Both the position numbers and the translations under genes were made by a program. A stretch of DNA of 40,647 nt from an uncultured Acetatifactor sp. (GTDB lineage Bacteria > Bacillota > Clostridia > Lachnospirales > Lachnospiraceae): positions 1-40,647 of the forward strand of contig CAJTPN010000025.1 in NCBI GenBank assembly GCA_910578185.1, in the 5' to 3' direction. Below, piece by piece: positions 17,724 through 26,259 of the stretch. The notes beneath the pieces were generated by a model. The model was given only the letters and a program-made list of their open reading frames with translations. It was not told where the DNA came from and ran no database searches. Numbering within the stretch: the first letter of the stretch is position 1; each line of letters starts with the position of its first letter.

Positions 17724-18563
17724 TCACAGTGACTGCATACAGTTTGCCATCAACATAGCGATGGTCATTGGGCCTACGCCGCCGGGAACCGGCGTAATAG
17801 CCAAGGTGTGAGGCGCTACCCGATCAAAGTCCACATCACCGCAGATCTTATTATCTTCATTTCTGTGTATTCCCACATCAATCACCACAGCTCCTTCCTT
17901 CACGTAGCTCTCATCTATAAACCTGGGTTTTCCCACCGCCACCACAAGAATATCGGCACGCCTTGTGATCTCCTTAAGATTTTTCGTCCTGGAATGGCAA
18001 ACTGTCACGGTGCCGTTCTCCCTCAGAAGCAGCATCGCCATGGGCTTGCCGACAATATTACTCCGGCCCAGCACCACGCACTCCTTTCCTTCTATCTCAA
18101 TACCAAAACGCCTGCACAGCTCAATCACGCCCGCCGGCGTACAGGACACATATCCGGGTCTGCCAATGCTTAGATTCCCCACGTTAACCGGATGAAAACC
18201 ATCCACATCCTTCCTGGGATCAATGGCCAGTAACACCCTCTCTTCGTTTATCTGCTTTGGAAGGGGCAGTTGAACCAATATACCATTTACATCCTCACGG
18301 TTATTCAGCTCTTTGACAATTTCCAAAAGCTCTTCTTCCGTGGATTCCTCCGGCAGTTCATAAGAGAGAGATTTGATCCCGATATATGCGCAGGCTTTTT
18401 TCTTATTGTTGACATAGACGCTGGAAGCCGGATCATTTCCCACCTGGATCACAGCAAGACACCGCTCCTCACCTGCAGCCTTCATTTCCGCTGCTTTGAG
18501 CTTCAACTCCTCCTTGATTTCCTGCGAAATTTTCTTTCCGTCGATGATCTGATACATACTCAT
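17724..18563 (-). CDS. folD: Bifunctional methylenetetrahydrofolate dehydrogenase/cyclohydrolase
   Basis: Interconverts 5,10-methylene-THF, 5,10-methenyl-THF and 10-formyl-THF in one-carbon metabolism; cytoplasmic. Seen: the catalytic-lysine region SSVYVNNKKKAC, the GILVQLPLPK motif, the DVDGFHPVNVGNL block, the nucleotide-binding GRSNIVGKPMAMLLL and the C-terminal PVPGGVGPMTIAML signature. About 279 residues from the ATG at 18561-18563, normal for FolD. This start has AAGGAAGG upstream; ATGs seven codons earlier and two codons later are also in frame. It stands alone between the importer operon and the GH43 gene. Confidence 0.96.
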   Translation of the reverse strand: MSMYQIIDGKKISQEIKEELKLKAAEMKAAGEERCLAVIQVGNDPASSVYVNNKKKACAYIGIKSLSYELPEESTEEELLEIVKELNNREDVNGILVQLPLPKQINEERVLLAIDPRKDVDGFHPVNVGNLSIGRPGYVSCTPAGVIELCRRFGIEIEGKECVVLGRSNIVGKPMAMLLLRENGTVTVCHSRTKNLKEITRRADILVVAVGKPRFIDESYVKEGAVVIDVGIHRNEDNKICGDVDFDRVAPHTLAITPVPGGVGPMTIAMLMANCMQSL

Positions 18564-18690
18564 ACCCTTCCTTTTCGTATTCATATTCCCGGCCCGTCAC
18601 ATCCCCACAGCCCTCACCAGTAAATCCCATATTTCCCAAAACAACACTCCTTCACCAAAAACAACGGCGGAGGATTGTGTACTTTACATT

Positions 18691-20037
18691 CTAAGAGAAT
18701 CTTTCTTCCCTCTTCCCCCACACAATCTCACCCTCTTGCGTAATGCCGCACAATCCTGTGGCCTCCCTGTCATTCTCAAAGTCATAACAGGGAAAGCAAA
18801 GAGCGTCCGATAAAGGCAGATCATCCGGCAGCTTTCCACAAACTGCTTCCGAAAGCCCATTGTCCCCATAGGGCAGCCGAAGCCATTCCCAATTTGCTTC
18901 CCTAAGGCTTGTCTGCTCCAGCACTTTGGTGTCATTGGCTTCACCCGCGAACGGTTCCGGTGAAAACACCGGCCAGCCCTTAATAAAATACATTCTACGC
19001 ACCATCATATAGTGCATGCGATAGGAAGATAACCCACCCTTTTTGCGCAAAAACATTTCCGCACCGTCACGGACATGATGCACAAAGAAATACTCGCCGG
19101 TTTTGGGCGCAAAAAACGGCACACCATGCCCCGGCCCCCGAAAGCCTGCAAAATGCCAATCTTTCTCATCCGCCCCTGCATGGGGACTAGCGCCGTGAAA
19201 GTGATAACTTCCCGCAAGCTTAAATCCCAACGATTGACCGTCCAGACTTTTTCCGTGATAATCCAAATAGGGACCCTCTATCTGTCTGCTTCTGCCCACC
19301 CGAATGTCATAATCATCTCCCAGCCATCCGTAGGATAAAAATAAATAATAGTACCCGGTCTTGGGGCAGTAAATTACAGATGCTCCCTCCGGTCCGTCCA
19401 CATGCGCCCCGGAAGGTTTCTTTGCAATGCGCTTCCCCAGAAAATGCGGGTCTGGATTTCTTGGCATTCCGGTTTCGGGAACAAGCTCTTTACAGAAGAT
19501 TCCCCCAAAATAAGAACCATAGATCAAAAATTTTCTTCCCCGCCCTTCACCGAAATCTCCTCTTTCTTCCGCCACATGAGGGTCTATGGCGTTGGGATCC
19601 GTATCGGGCGTATCCCACGTATCCATAACCACTCCCCTGTTTTCAAACGGCCCTTCCGGTCTGTCTGCCACGGCCAGCCAAATTCTAGACTCCGAACTGC
19701 CGAAAGCCTTTGTGGCGGAATAATACATCCTGTATTCTCCACCTTCATATTCTACATAGGGCGCCCAAAAGCCCATAGTCGGAGCATATTCCGGCCCGTT
19801 ATCCCTTCCCTTGGCAATGGCATCTTCCGACAACGCATATCCCACAAAAGTAAAGTCTGTCAGGTTTTCGCTCTTCCTCACCGGAATCCCCTGTTGATAA
19901 GGAGAAGTGATGGCGCTGTCCGTGCAATAAGAATAATACTTCTCCCCCACCGGATCCCACATCATAGACGGATCGTGAGATTCAAAGCAGGGATTTTTGT
20001 CCCTGATATGACTGTTCAGCCAAAATGCCGGTCTCAT
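18691..20037 (-). CDS. Glycoside hydrolase family 43 protein
   Basis: Five-bladed beta-propeller glycosidase acting on arabinose- or xylose-containing plant polysaccharides or similar; the exact substrate is not determined. Seen: the three catalytic carboxylates in order, Asp22 in SHDPSMM (base), Asp152 in NAIDPHV (pKa modulator) and Glu217 in DGPEGASVIY (acid). No signal peptide, so probably intracellular and acting on imported oligosaccharides. 448 residues from the ATG at 20035-20037, which has GGGAGG about 10 nt upstream; a GTG 15 codons earlier lacks a good site. It follows the amidohydrolase gene directly and is probably co-transcribed with it. Confidence 0.87.
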   Translation of the reverse strand: MRPAFWLNSHIRDKNPCFESHDPSMMWDPVGEKYYSYCTDSAITSPYQQGIPVRKSENLTDFTFVGYALSEDAIAKGRDNGPEYAPTMGFWAPYVEYEGGEYRMYYSATKAFGSSESRIWLAVADRPEGPFENRGVVMDTWDTPDTDPNAIDPHVAEERGDFGEGRGRKFLIYGSYFGGIFCKELVPETGMPRNPDPHFLGKRIAKKPSGAHVDGPEGASVIYCPKTGYYYLFLSYGWLGDDYDIRVGRSRQIEGPYLDYHGKSLDGQSLGFKLAGSYHFHGASPHAGADEKDWHFAGFRGPGHGVPFFAPKTGEYFFVHHVRDGAEMFLRKKGGLSSYRMHYMMVRRMYFIKGWPVFSPEPFAGEANDTKVLEQTSLREANWEWLRLPYGDNGLSEAVCGKLPDDLPLSDALCFPCYDFENDREATGLCGITQEGEIVWGKREERFS

Positions 20038-20087
20038 TCTCCATGTACCTCCCTTATCCTGGTTCCAAAGCGGACGCAGCACCCCTG

Positions 20088-21257
20088 TTAGTCATCCACA
20101 ACCTGTTTTCCGTTAATAAACACATATTTTACCTGTGTGGATACTTCAAAGGGACAGCCGTCCGTAATTATCAGATCCCCGTCCTTCCCCACTTCCAAGG
20201 AGCCTACCCTGTCCTCGATACCCGCATGTCTGGCAGGATTGATGGTAATTGCCTGCAATGCCGCAAAGGGTTCCATACCCGCCTGTACCGCCAGACCGGC
20301 GCACAGCGGCAGATACTCTTGGGGAATCACAGGAGAATCCGTGATGATGGATACCTGGCAGCCGGCTGCAGCCAACACCCCCGGCGTTGTCCAGCTCTTG
20401 TTGCGCAATTCAAACTTGGACGCGCTGGTCAAACTGGGGCCCACCGCCAAAGGCACGTTTTCTTTGGCAAGCTCCTCCACAATCAAATGCCCTTCCGTCA
20501 CATGTTCCAAGGTAATACGTACATTGAACTCCTTAGCGATACGCAGCGCCGTAAACAAATCTTCGGCCGCATGCGCATGTGCTTTCAGCGGAATCTCACG
20601 CTTCAATACCGGAATCAAAGCCTCCATCTTCATATCAAAAGCCGGACGCTTGGAGGTATCCTCCCCCGCAGCCTCCTGTTTTTCCATGTACTCTCTGGCC
20701 TTAAAAAGCATCTCCCGCAAAAGCGCCGCGGTGGTCATACGGCTGGAATCCTTCTTATCCCGATATATCCGTTTGGGATTTTCACCGAAGGCGCACTTCA
20801 TCGCCACGCCGTCCCGTACCACCATATCGTCCACTCTTCTTCCGACTGTTTTGATCGTCGTAAAAGTACCTCCCAGCACATTTGCGCTCCCGGGTCCCAC
20901 ACAGACACAGGTGACGCCTGCCGCCGCCGCTTTCCGAAACGCAGGGTCCATGGGTTTCACCCCATCAATTCCTCTCATCTGCGGGCACACAATATCATTC
21001 AATTCATTGTAGTCCATGCCCTCATAGCCGATCCCATAGCCATCCAGACCGATATGTCCGTGAGCCTCCACAAAGCCCGGGTACACCTGCAGCCCTTCCG
21101 CCTCCACTACCTTAGTGTCCTCTGGTATCTGCACATGGGACACACCGCCCTGTATAATCGCTTTAATCCTGCCGTTTTCCACCAAAATATCCGCCTGGAA
21201 CGCTTCCGGACGAATCCCGTCGTGAACCATACCATTCTTTACCAGTAAATTCATCAT
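20088..21257 (-). CDS. Amidohydrolase family protein (imidazolonepropionase-like)
   Basis: Metal-dependent hydrolase of the TIM-barrel amidohydrolase superfamily; substrate unknown. Seen: the N-terminal HxH metal motif (EAHGHIG, His66 and His68), later metal or active-site histidines in LKAHAHAAED (His227, His229) and EHVTEGH (His252, His257), and the catalytic Asp307 in SIITDSPV. The C-terminal NPARHAGIEDRVGSLEVGKDGDL stretch is typical of the family. No signal peptide. RBS: GAGGAGG just ahead of the ATG pair. It is upstream of the GH43 gene in the same direction, with 50 bases between the two chosen coding regions. A functional link is possible but not shown. Confidence 0.88.
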   Translation of the reverse strand: MMNLLVKNGMVHDGIRPEAFQADILVENGRIKAIIQGGVSHVQIPEDTKVVEAEGLQVYPGFVEAHGHIGLDGYGIGYEGMDYNELNDIVCPQMRGIDGVKPMDPAFRKAAAAGVTCVCVGPGSANVLGGTFTTIKTVGRRVDDMVVRDGVAMKCAFGENPKRIYRDKKDSSRMTTAALLREMLFKAREYMEKQEAAGEDTSKRPAFDMKMEALIPVLKREIPLKAHAHAAEDLFTALRIAKEFNVRITLEHVTEGHLIVEELAKENVPLAVGPSLTSASKFELRNKSWTTPGVLAAAGCQVSIITDSPVIPQEYLPLCAGLAVQAGMEPFAALQAITINPARHAGIEDRVGSLEVGKDGDLIITDGCPFEVSTQVKYVFINGKQVVDD

Positions 21258-21361
21258 GATCCTCCTCGTTTCTTTTCACTGCTTGAAGGTTCTATCCCTC
21301 ACACATCTCCCCAAATTTGTATCACACCATTTACGGCGGCGTATTCCCCTTCCGCCTTACA

Positions 21362-22951
21362 CTAATATACATAGGGCATACGTCCCGTAATTTCCTCATA
21401 GCAGGCAAGTATCCCGTCAAGCGGTACGCACCAATATCTGACCGGATCCGTGGAATAGGCATAGGCCATACAGATCAGGTTCCCATAGCCGTCCATCAGA
21501 GCCGAACCGGAATCTCCGTGTACCAATTCCACGGTGACTTCGGTATGATACAGCTTTTCATACCAGTCAAATTCCTGTTTTACCTTGACCAGATTGCCGG
21601 TGGCGGTATGGATCAGCCCTCCGGCTCTGTCCACCCTCTCCAGGGCCATCTCGATTGCCTGTTGGTCCAGGCTCTCCCAATAAGACCTGTCAATATGTAC
21701 TGTCATCAGCTCCCTGCGAAGGGCTTCCGGCACGTCCGCCAAAGCAACCGATGCCACCCCCACATCATAAACATCGCTTACCCCCAGGGTCTTACCCATT
21801 ACCCTGGTGCCGTCAAAGAAATAAATATCCCATGTCTGGTATTTTTCTACTACATGACGATTGGTACATATAAATACGGTATCCTCCGTCACCTCCATAA
21901 TATATCCGGATCCTGAGCTGTAACCGCCCCTGCCCGTTCCGTGATAGAGCTGCACCAGTGCCGGCCTCATATATTCCAGCGTCTCCCTAATATTCTCATG
22001 AGAAGAGACACCCGCATCATAGATATTCGGCGCGCCGATAATCGTATCCACCCGATAATCAATCTGGCGGCTTCCGATCAGTTCCTGGATATCCTCCGCG
22101 GCCGCCACCAATACCCTGGCTTTTTCCACAGTCTCCAGCCCGTAACCGTCTTCCACCACATAGCGCAATGGATACACGCCTTCCTGATCCAAATGCACTT
22201 CCGAATCGTCCACCCGAATACTTTCAGTCAAATCGCCGTCCACATCATCCCATGCTTCCACCGCCGCCAGGTAATCCGGCTCACTGTTCGGAACTACATA
22301 AAAATTATGTATCCCCTTAAAAGAGGGAGGAGTGTCCACAATAACGGAAATCATCTCCCTGGTTTCGTTTCCCGCCCGATCTCTGGCCAGAACCTCCACC
22401 TCATATTCCCCCGGACTGTTAAACTGAAACTTGGTATATGCCGTGCCGTCCTGGAAGTAAAATGCCTGCGCCCGGGAATCCACATCGGAGATTCCTGCTA
22501 TAATATCCCCCACCGTACATGTGACCCCAAGCGCCACGCAGACCTGCCCCTCCTTGCGCAGAATCTGAGGAGGCACCGTATCCCGGATGGTAACTGTATA
22601 ATCATATTCCTTTCTGCCATGGTATACCTTTGCCGTATAGATACCTGTCTCGGCCTCGTTCACACGGGACAGGTCCAGGTCCCCGAGATTTACCGACCAC
22701 TCCGTTCCCAGCAGGTAATCGGAAATGTCTCTGCTGACCTGGTCGCCGTACTCAAAAGTCATTTCACTGAACGCGGGAGTCACCTGATATACATAAAAAT
22801 AAAAACAAAATACCCCTACCGCAATCAATAAAATCCCGGCAAGCCCAGCACACGCCTTCCACATCTCACTTGCCTTCGGAAAAGACCACGTACTCTTTCC
22901 TTCCGGCATATCCCATTTTTCATCCGCCCTTTTATCTTCCCATTTCATCAC
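21362..22951 (-). CDS. Membrane-anchored trypsin-like serine protease with Ig-like ectodomains
   Basis: Seen: a short charged N-terminus, one membrane helix at about residues 34-56, then two or three beta-rich Ig/cadherin-like repeats (about 60-285; for example GEYEVEVLARDRAGNET and GVYPLRYVVEDGYG). A chymotrypsin-fold domain follows with His366 in CTNRHVV, Asp396 in VYDVGVASV and Ser481 in HGDSGSALMDGYG, so the triad looks complete. Inference: a cell-surface protease, perhaps for quality control or processing of surface proteins; no substrate can be named. Start: GTG at 22949-22951, overlapping the tcdA stop, with an ATG as the next codon. It is translationally coupled to tcdA. Confidence 0.82.
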   Translation of the reverse strand: MMKWEDKRADEKWDMPEGKSTWSFPKASEMWKACAGLAGILLIAVGVFCFYFYVYQVTPAFSEMTFEYGDQVSRDISDYLLGTEWSVNLGDLDLSRVNEAETGIYTAKVYHGRKEYDYTVTIRDTVPPQILRKEGQVCVALGVTCTVGDIIAGISDVDSRAQAFYFQDGTAYTKFQFNSPGEYEVEVLARDRAGNETREMISVIVDTPPSFKGIHNFYVVPNSEPDYLAAVEAWDDVDGDLTESIRVDDSEVHLDQEGVYPLRYVVEDGYGLETVEKARVLVAAAEDIQELIGSRQIDYRVDTIIGAPNIYDAGVSSHENIRETLEYMRPALVQLYHGTGRGGYSSGSGYIMEVTEDTVFICTNRHVVEKYQTWDIYFFDGTRVMGKTLGVSDVYDVGVASVALADVPEALRRELMTVHIDRSYWESLDQQAIEMALERVDRAGGLIHTATGNLVKVKQEFDWYEKLYHTEVTVELVHGDSGSALMDGYGNLICMAYAYSTDPVRYWCVPLDGILACYEEITGRMPYVY

Positions 22952-23730
22952 TTTCTCATTTCACCCGATGCGTTTTCATCTGATATGTTAAGCTTAACAT
23001 CCGGCTCTGGATTTGTCAACGGAGGTACTTGGCATAAATCCTTAATAATTTCCCCCGCCATGATAAGTCCCACCACCGACGGAACAAAGGCAACACTGCC
23101 AGGGGTGCGGCGCCCGCCCCTCTCCTCTTCTGTATTGACTGTTTCAGTCACCGGTTCTTCCCTGGAATAAACCACCTTCAGGCTGCCGATTCCTCTCTTT
23201 TTTAGTTCCCGCCGCATAACTCTCGCCAGAGGACACACACTTGTCTCATAAATGTCTGCCACCTGAAATGCGGCCCCGTTCAGCTTATTGCCGGCCCCCA
23301 TGGAACTGATAATCGGTATCCCCGCCTGCTGGGCGCGCTCTGCCAGCATTAGTTTCCCCGACACGGTGTCTATTGCATCTGCTACATAATCATATTGGCT
23401 AAAATCAAATTGATCCGCGGTTTCCGGCAGAAAAAAGATTCTGTGAACATTCACTTTCGCCAGAGGATTGATGTCCAGCACCCGCCCCATGGCCACATCT
23501 GTCTTGTATTGACCGACGGTGCTGTGCAAAGCAATGATCTGGCGGTTTAGATTGGTGAGACTCACCTTATCATTGTCGATTAAATCCAGGGTTCCCACGC
23601 CGCTTCTCGCCAAGGCCTCCACCACATAACCGCCCACTCCTCCTATGCCAAATACCGCTACCCTGGCGTTTTGTAAACGCTCCATCCCCTCTGTGCCAAG
23701 CAGCTGCCTGGTTCTTGCAAAAGCATCCAT
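22948..23730 (-). CDS. tcdA: tRNA threonylcarbamoyladenosine dehydratase
   Basis: E1-like/ThiF-family enzyme that uses ATP to cyclise t6A37 in tRNA to ct6A. Seen: the ATP-binding GIGGVGGYVVEALARSGVG, then DLIDNDKVSLTNLNRQI, the adenylation region DYVADAIDTVSGKL and the downstream SSMGAGNKLN block, which distinguishes TcdA from ThiF and MoeB. 260 residues, the usual size. RBS: GAGGG about 10 nt before the ATG. It lies 12 bases after the CapA-like gene and overlaps the protease gene by a few bases, so all three are probably one transcript. Confidence 0.88.
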   Translation of the reverse strand: MDAFARTRQLLGTEGMERLQNARVAVFGIGGVGGYVVEALARSGVGTLDLIDNDKVSLTNLNRQIIALHSTVGQYKTDVAMGRVLDINPLAKVNVHRIFFLPETADQFDFSQYDYVADAIDTVSGKLMLAERAQQAGIPIISSMGAGNKLNGAAFQVADIYETSVCPLARVMRRELKKRGIGSLKVVYSREEPVTETVNTEEERGGRRTPGSVAFVPSVVGLIMAGEIIKDLCQVPPLTNPEPDVKLNISDENASGEMRK

Positions 23731-23742
23731 CCCAAATATCCC

Positions 23743-25134
23743 TCATTTCCATATGGTTCCAAATACATCTTCAGCCAATTTTCGGCAATATTCCAGTGAA
23801 AAACTGTCGTCCTGCTTTGCGATCTCATTTCTCGCCGCCAATTCTTCCGTATAATCCCCAAGAGGATACACCGTAACGCCCCCAAATCCTTTCTCCACAT
23901 GACACACCAGCGGCACTGTGTCATATGATTTAATCACTGCTTCTCCCTCTTCGTCCAGTCCGATCACCACCTGCGCCATACCGCCCACCATACGGTTAGC
24001 AACGCCGGCGCCCGTCCCTGAGGTCCAGTTGACAAAATTCCCCAGGGAATAATAGACCAAGGTTCGGCCCTCTGTCATAGGAGTGTCTTTTGTATCCATA
24101 CTACAGCCGTCTTCTCCCATCCAGACCACAGGCTCAATCACATGTGGATGTGTCCCCAACACAAGATCCGCGCCGTTCACGGCAAATAATGCCGCCAGCT
24201 CCTTCTGCTCCTTTGTGGCCTCCAAAACGTATTCCGTTCCCCAGTGAGGACAGACAACGACAAAATCAGCCAGTTCCCCCGCTCTTTTCAAGTCAGAGAC
24301 AATCCGATCCCTCTCAAGCAAATCCACTCCAAATGGCATATCCCCAGGCAGCGGAATTCCGTTTGTTCCGTATGTATAATTTAAAATTGCAATCCGGATG
24401 CCCTCCTGTTCGTAGACATATATTTCCTCTTGTCCGGCCTCACTGTCATGAATCCCCAGCACCGCTATCTCGGGATGGGCCTCCCGCCAAAAAGCAAGGC
24501 AATTGACGAGACCATTTTTTCCCTTATCCAGCACATGATTGGTCGCATGCAAAACCACGTCAAAGCCGGTATCCGCCAATGCATCCCCCAGCTCGAAAGG
24601 CCCGTTAAACGCAGGATATCCCGATATGCCAAGCGCTGCACCACCCAGAATAACCTCCTGATTCACCAGCGCCAGATCCGCCTCCCGGATTTGTTCCTTT
24701 AACGGCGCGAATACCGCACTAAAGTCATACGATTCTCCGTTCCATCCGCTCTCTGCCACCGGTGTGTGCAATAAAATATCCCCCACCATGACCAGTTTAA
24801 TTTCCGGAGAAAGCGCTTCCGTGGACGGTTCCATCTCTGAACCGTTTTCCTCCCCCGACTGTACCGCATCCGATGGATTCAGGGCTTCTCCTGACTGCTT
24901 GGTGCCTGACCCGTTTGGGACCTGCTCCCTCTGTATCTCCCCATCCATAGAATCGGTGCCATATTCTTTGTCCGCTGCCTCTCCTTGGCCAACCGGACTT
25001 ATAGTCTCCTCAGGCCATGTGTCAGGCAGTATAATATTCCCGCATGCCGTCAGCATCATGATTGCCGCCAGCAGGGTCAAATATCCCTTTCCCCGGCCAA
25101 TGTGCTTCTTCCCCACAGAATGCCTTGATTCCAT
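23743..25134 (-). CDS. CapA family lipoprotein (metallophosphatase-like)
   Basis: Seen: a signal with lipobox LTAC, a Glu/Ser/Gly-rich linker of about 80 residues, then the CapA/PGA_cap fold. The metal-site motifs of that fold are VMVGDILLH, LVNQEVIL, ATNHVLDKG, CPHWGTEY and GTHPHVIEPV. Known: CapA-type proteins are tied to poly-gamma-glutamate capsule or to surface polymer handling, and the fold is that of metal-dependent phosphoesterases. No capBC-like genes are present, so a capsule role is not supported here. Start: ATG at 25132-25134, with AAGGAG 9 nt upstream; an upstream in-frame GTG (25162-25164) has no such site. Confidence 0.85.
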   Translation of the reverse strand: MESRHSVGKKHIGRGKGYLTLLAAIMMLTACGNIILPDTWPEETISPVGQGEAADKEYGTDSMDGEIQREQVPNGSGTKQSGEALNPSDAVQSGEENGSEMEPSTEALSPEIKLVMVGDILLHTPVAESGWNGESYDFSAVFAPLKEQIREADLALVNQEVILGGAALGISGYPAFNGPFELGDALADTGFDVVLHATNHVLDKGKNGLVNCLAFWREAHPEIAVLGIHDSEAGQEEIYVYEQEGIRIAILNYTYGTNGIPLPGDMPFGVDLLERDRIVSDLKRAGELADFVVVCPHWGTEYVLEATKEQKELAALFAVNGADLVLGTHPHVIEPVVWMGEDGCSMDTKDTPMTEGRTLVYYSLGNFVNWTSGTGAGVANRMVGGMAQVVIGLDEEGEAVIKSYDTVPLVCHVEKGFGGVTVYPLGDYTEELAARNEIAKQDDSFSLEYCRKLAEDVFGTIWK

Positions 25135-25206
25135 TTCCTTCTTCTCCTTACCTTTTACTGCCACAGCAAAAGGCCCGGCCCCAAAGCCGAACCTTTTCCC
25201 TCATGC

Positions 25207-26196
25207 CTATGCCAGAATCTCATCAATTTCCTTTCGTTCTTCCTGGCTGAACTCAGTATTTTCAATCATTTTCACATTGTCAAGAATCTGTGAAACCCGG
25301 GATGCGCCAATCAACACACTGGTGATATCCCCATCCCTTAAAATCCAGGCCAAAGCCATCTGTGCAAGCGTCTGTCCCCGCCGGGCGGCAATCTTACCCA
25401 GTCTACCGATCTTCCCGATCATTTCCTCCGTAATGGCGTTCTCCTTCAGGAACCTGCCGTCCGTGCGGATCCTGCTGTCCTCCGGAATACCGTTTAAATA
25501 GCGATCCGTCAGCAATCCCTGGGCAAGCGGGCAGAATGTAATGATACCGATACCGTTTGCCGCTGCATAATCCTTCAGACCGTCTCTCTCAATATCTCTT
25601 ACCAGCATGGAATATTTTCTCTGATTGATGATAAACGGCGTCCCCATCTGTCCGAACAGATCCGCTATGGCAATGGTCTGTTCCTTATTGTAATTGGATA
25701 TTCCAACATAAAGAGCCTTTCCGCTTCTGACAATACCGTCCAGAGCCCTTGCGGTTTCCTCCAGCGGCGTGTTGGGATCCGGCCTGTGATGATAATAAAT
25801 ATCCACATAATCAATCCCCATACGCTTCAGGCTCTGATCAAGACTTGCCACAAGATATTTTTTGCTTCCCCAGTCGCCGTAAGGCCCAGGCCACATATCA
25901 TAACCCGCCTTAGTGGAGATCACCAGTTCATCCCGATACTTGCCCAATCCTTTTTCCAGAATGCGCCCGAAATTCTCCTCTGCTGCCCCAGGCACGGGAC
26001 CGTAATTATTGGCAAGGTCAAAGTGGGTGATGCCATTGTCAAAAGCCGCCTGACACAGTGCCTGCATAGTGTCAAAGTTACCGTTGGAGCCAAAATTATG
26101 CCAAAGTCCCAGCGAGACTGCCGGAAGCATCAGCCCGCTCCTGCCACAGCGATTGTACCGCATACTTTCATATCTTTTTTCATCTGCCAGATACAT
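25207..26196 (-). CDS. Aldo/keto reductase (YghZ/L-glyceraldehyde-3-phosphate reductase type)
   Basis: NADPH-dependent carbonyl reductase with a TIM barrel; close relatives reduce L-glyceraldehyde 3-phosphate or methylglyoxal. Seen: the catalytic tetrad Asp60 and Tyr65 in FDLANNYG, Lys96 in ISTKAGYD and His137 in YYHHRPD, plus the cofactor-binding region near the C-terminus (TSVLIGASRVSQILDNV). The GYDMWPGPYGDWGSKKYL block is typical of this subgroup. 329 residues, normal length. RBS: GGGAGG 10 nt before the ATG. It lies 63 bases after helD and ahead of the CapA-like gene, in the same direction. Confidence 0.92.
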   Translation of the reverse strand: MYLADEKRYESMRYNRCGRSGLMLPAVSLGLWHNFGSNGNFDTMQALCQAAFDNGITHFDLANNYGPVPGAAEENFGRILEKGLGKYRDELVISTKAGYDMWPGPYGDWGSKKYLVASLDQSLKRMGIDYVDIYYHHRPDPNTPLEETARALDGIVRSGKALYVGISNYNKEQTIAIADLFGQMGTPFIINQRKYSMLVRDIERDGLKDYAAANGIGIITFCPLAQGLLTDRYLNGIPEDSRIRTDGRFLKENAITEEMIGKIGRLGKIAARRGQTLAQMALAWILRDGDITSVLIGASRVSQILDNVKMIENTEFSQEERKEIDEILA

Positions 26197-26259
26197 GGTT
26201 CTACAACCTCCCGATTTTTTTCCCTTTCAGTATATCATGTTCCGTCCGCCGGTACAACC

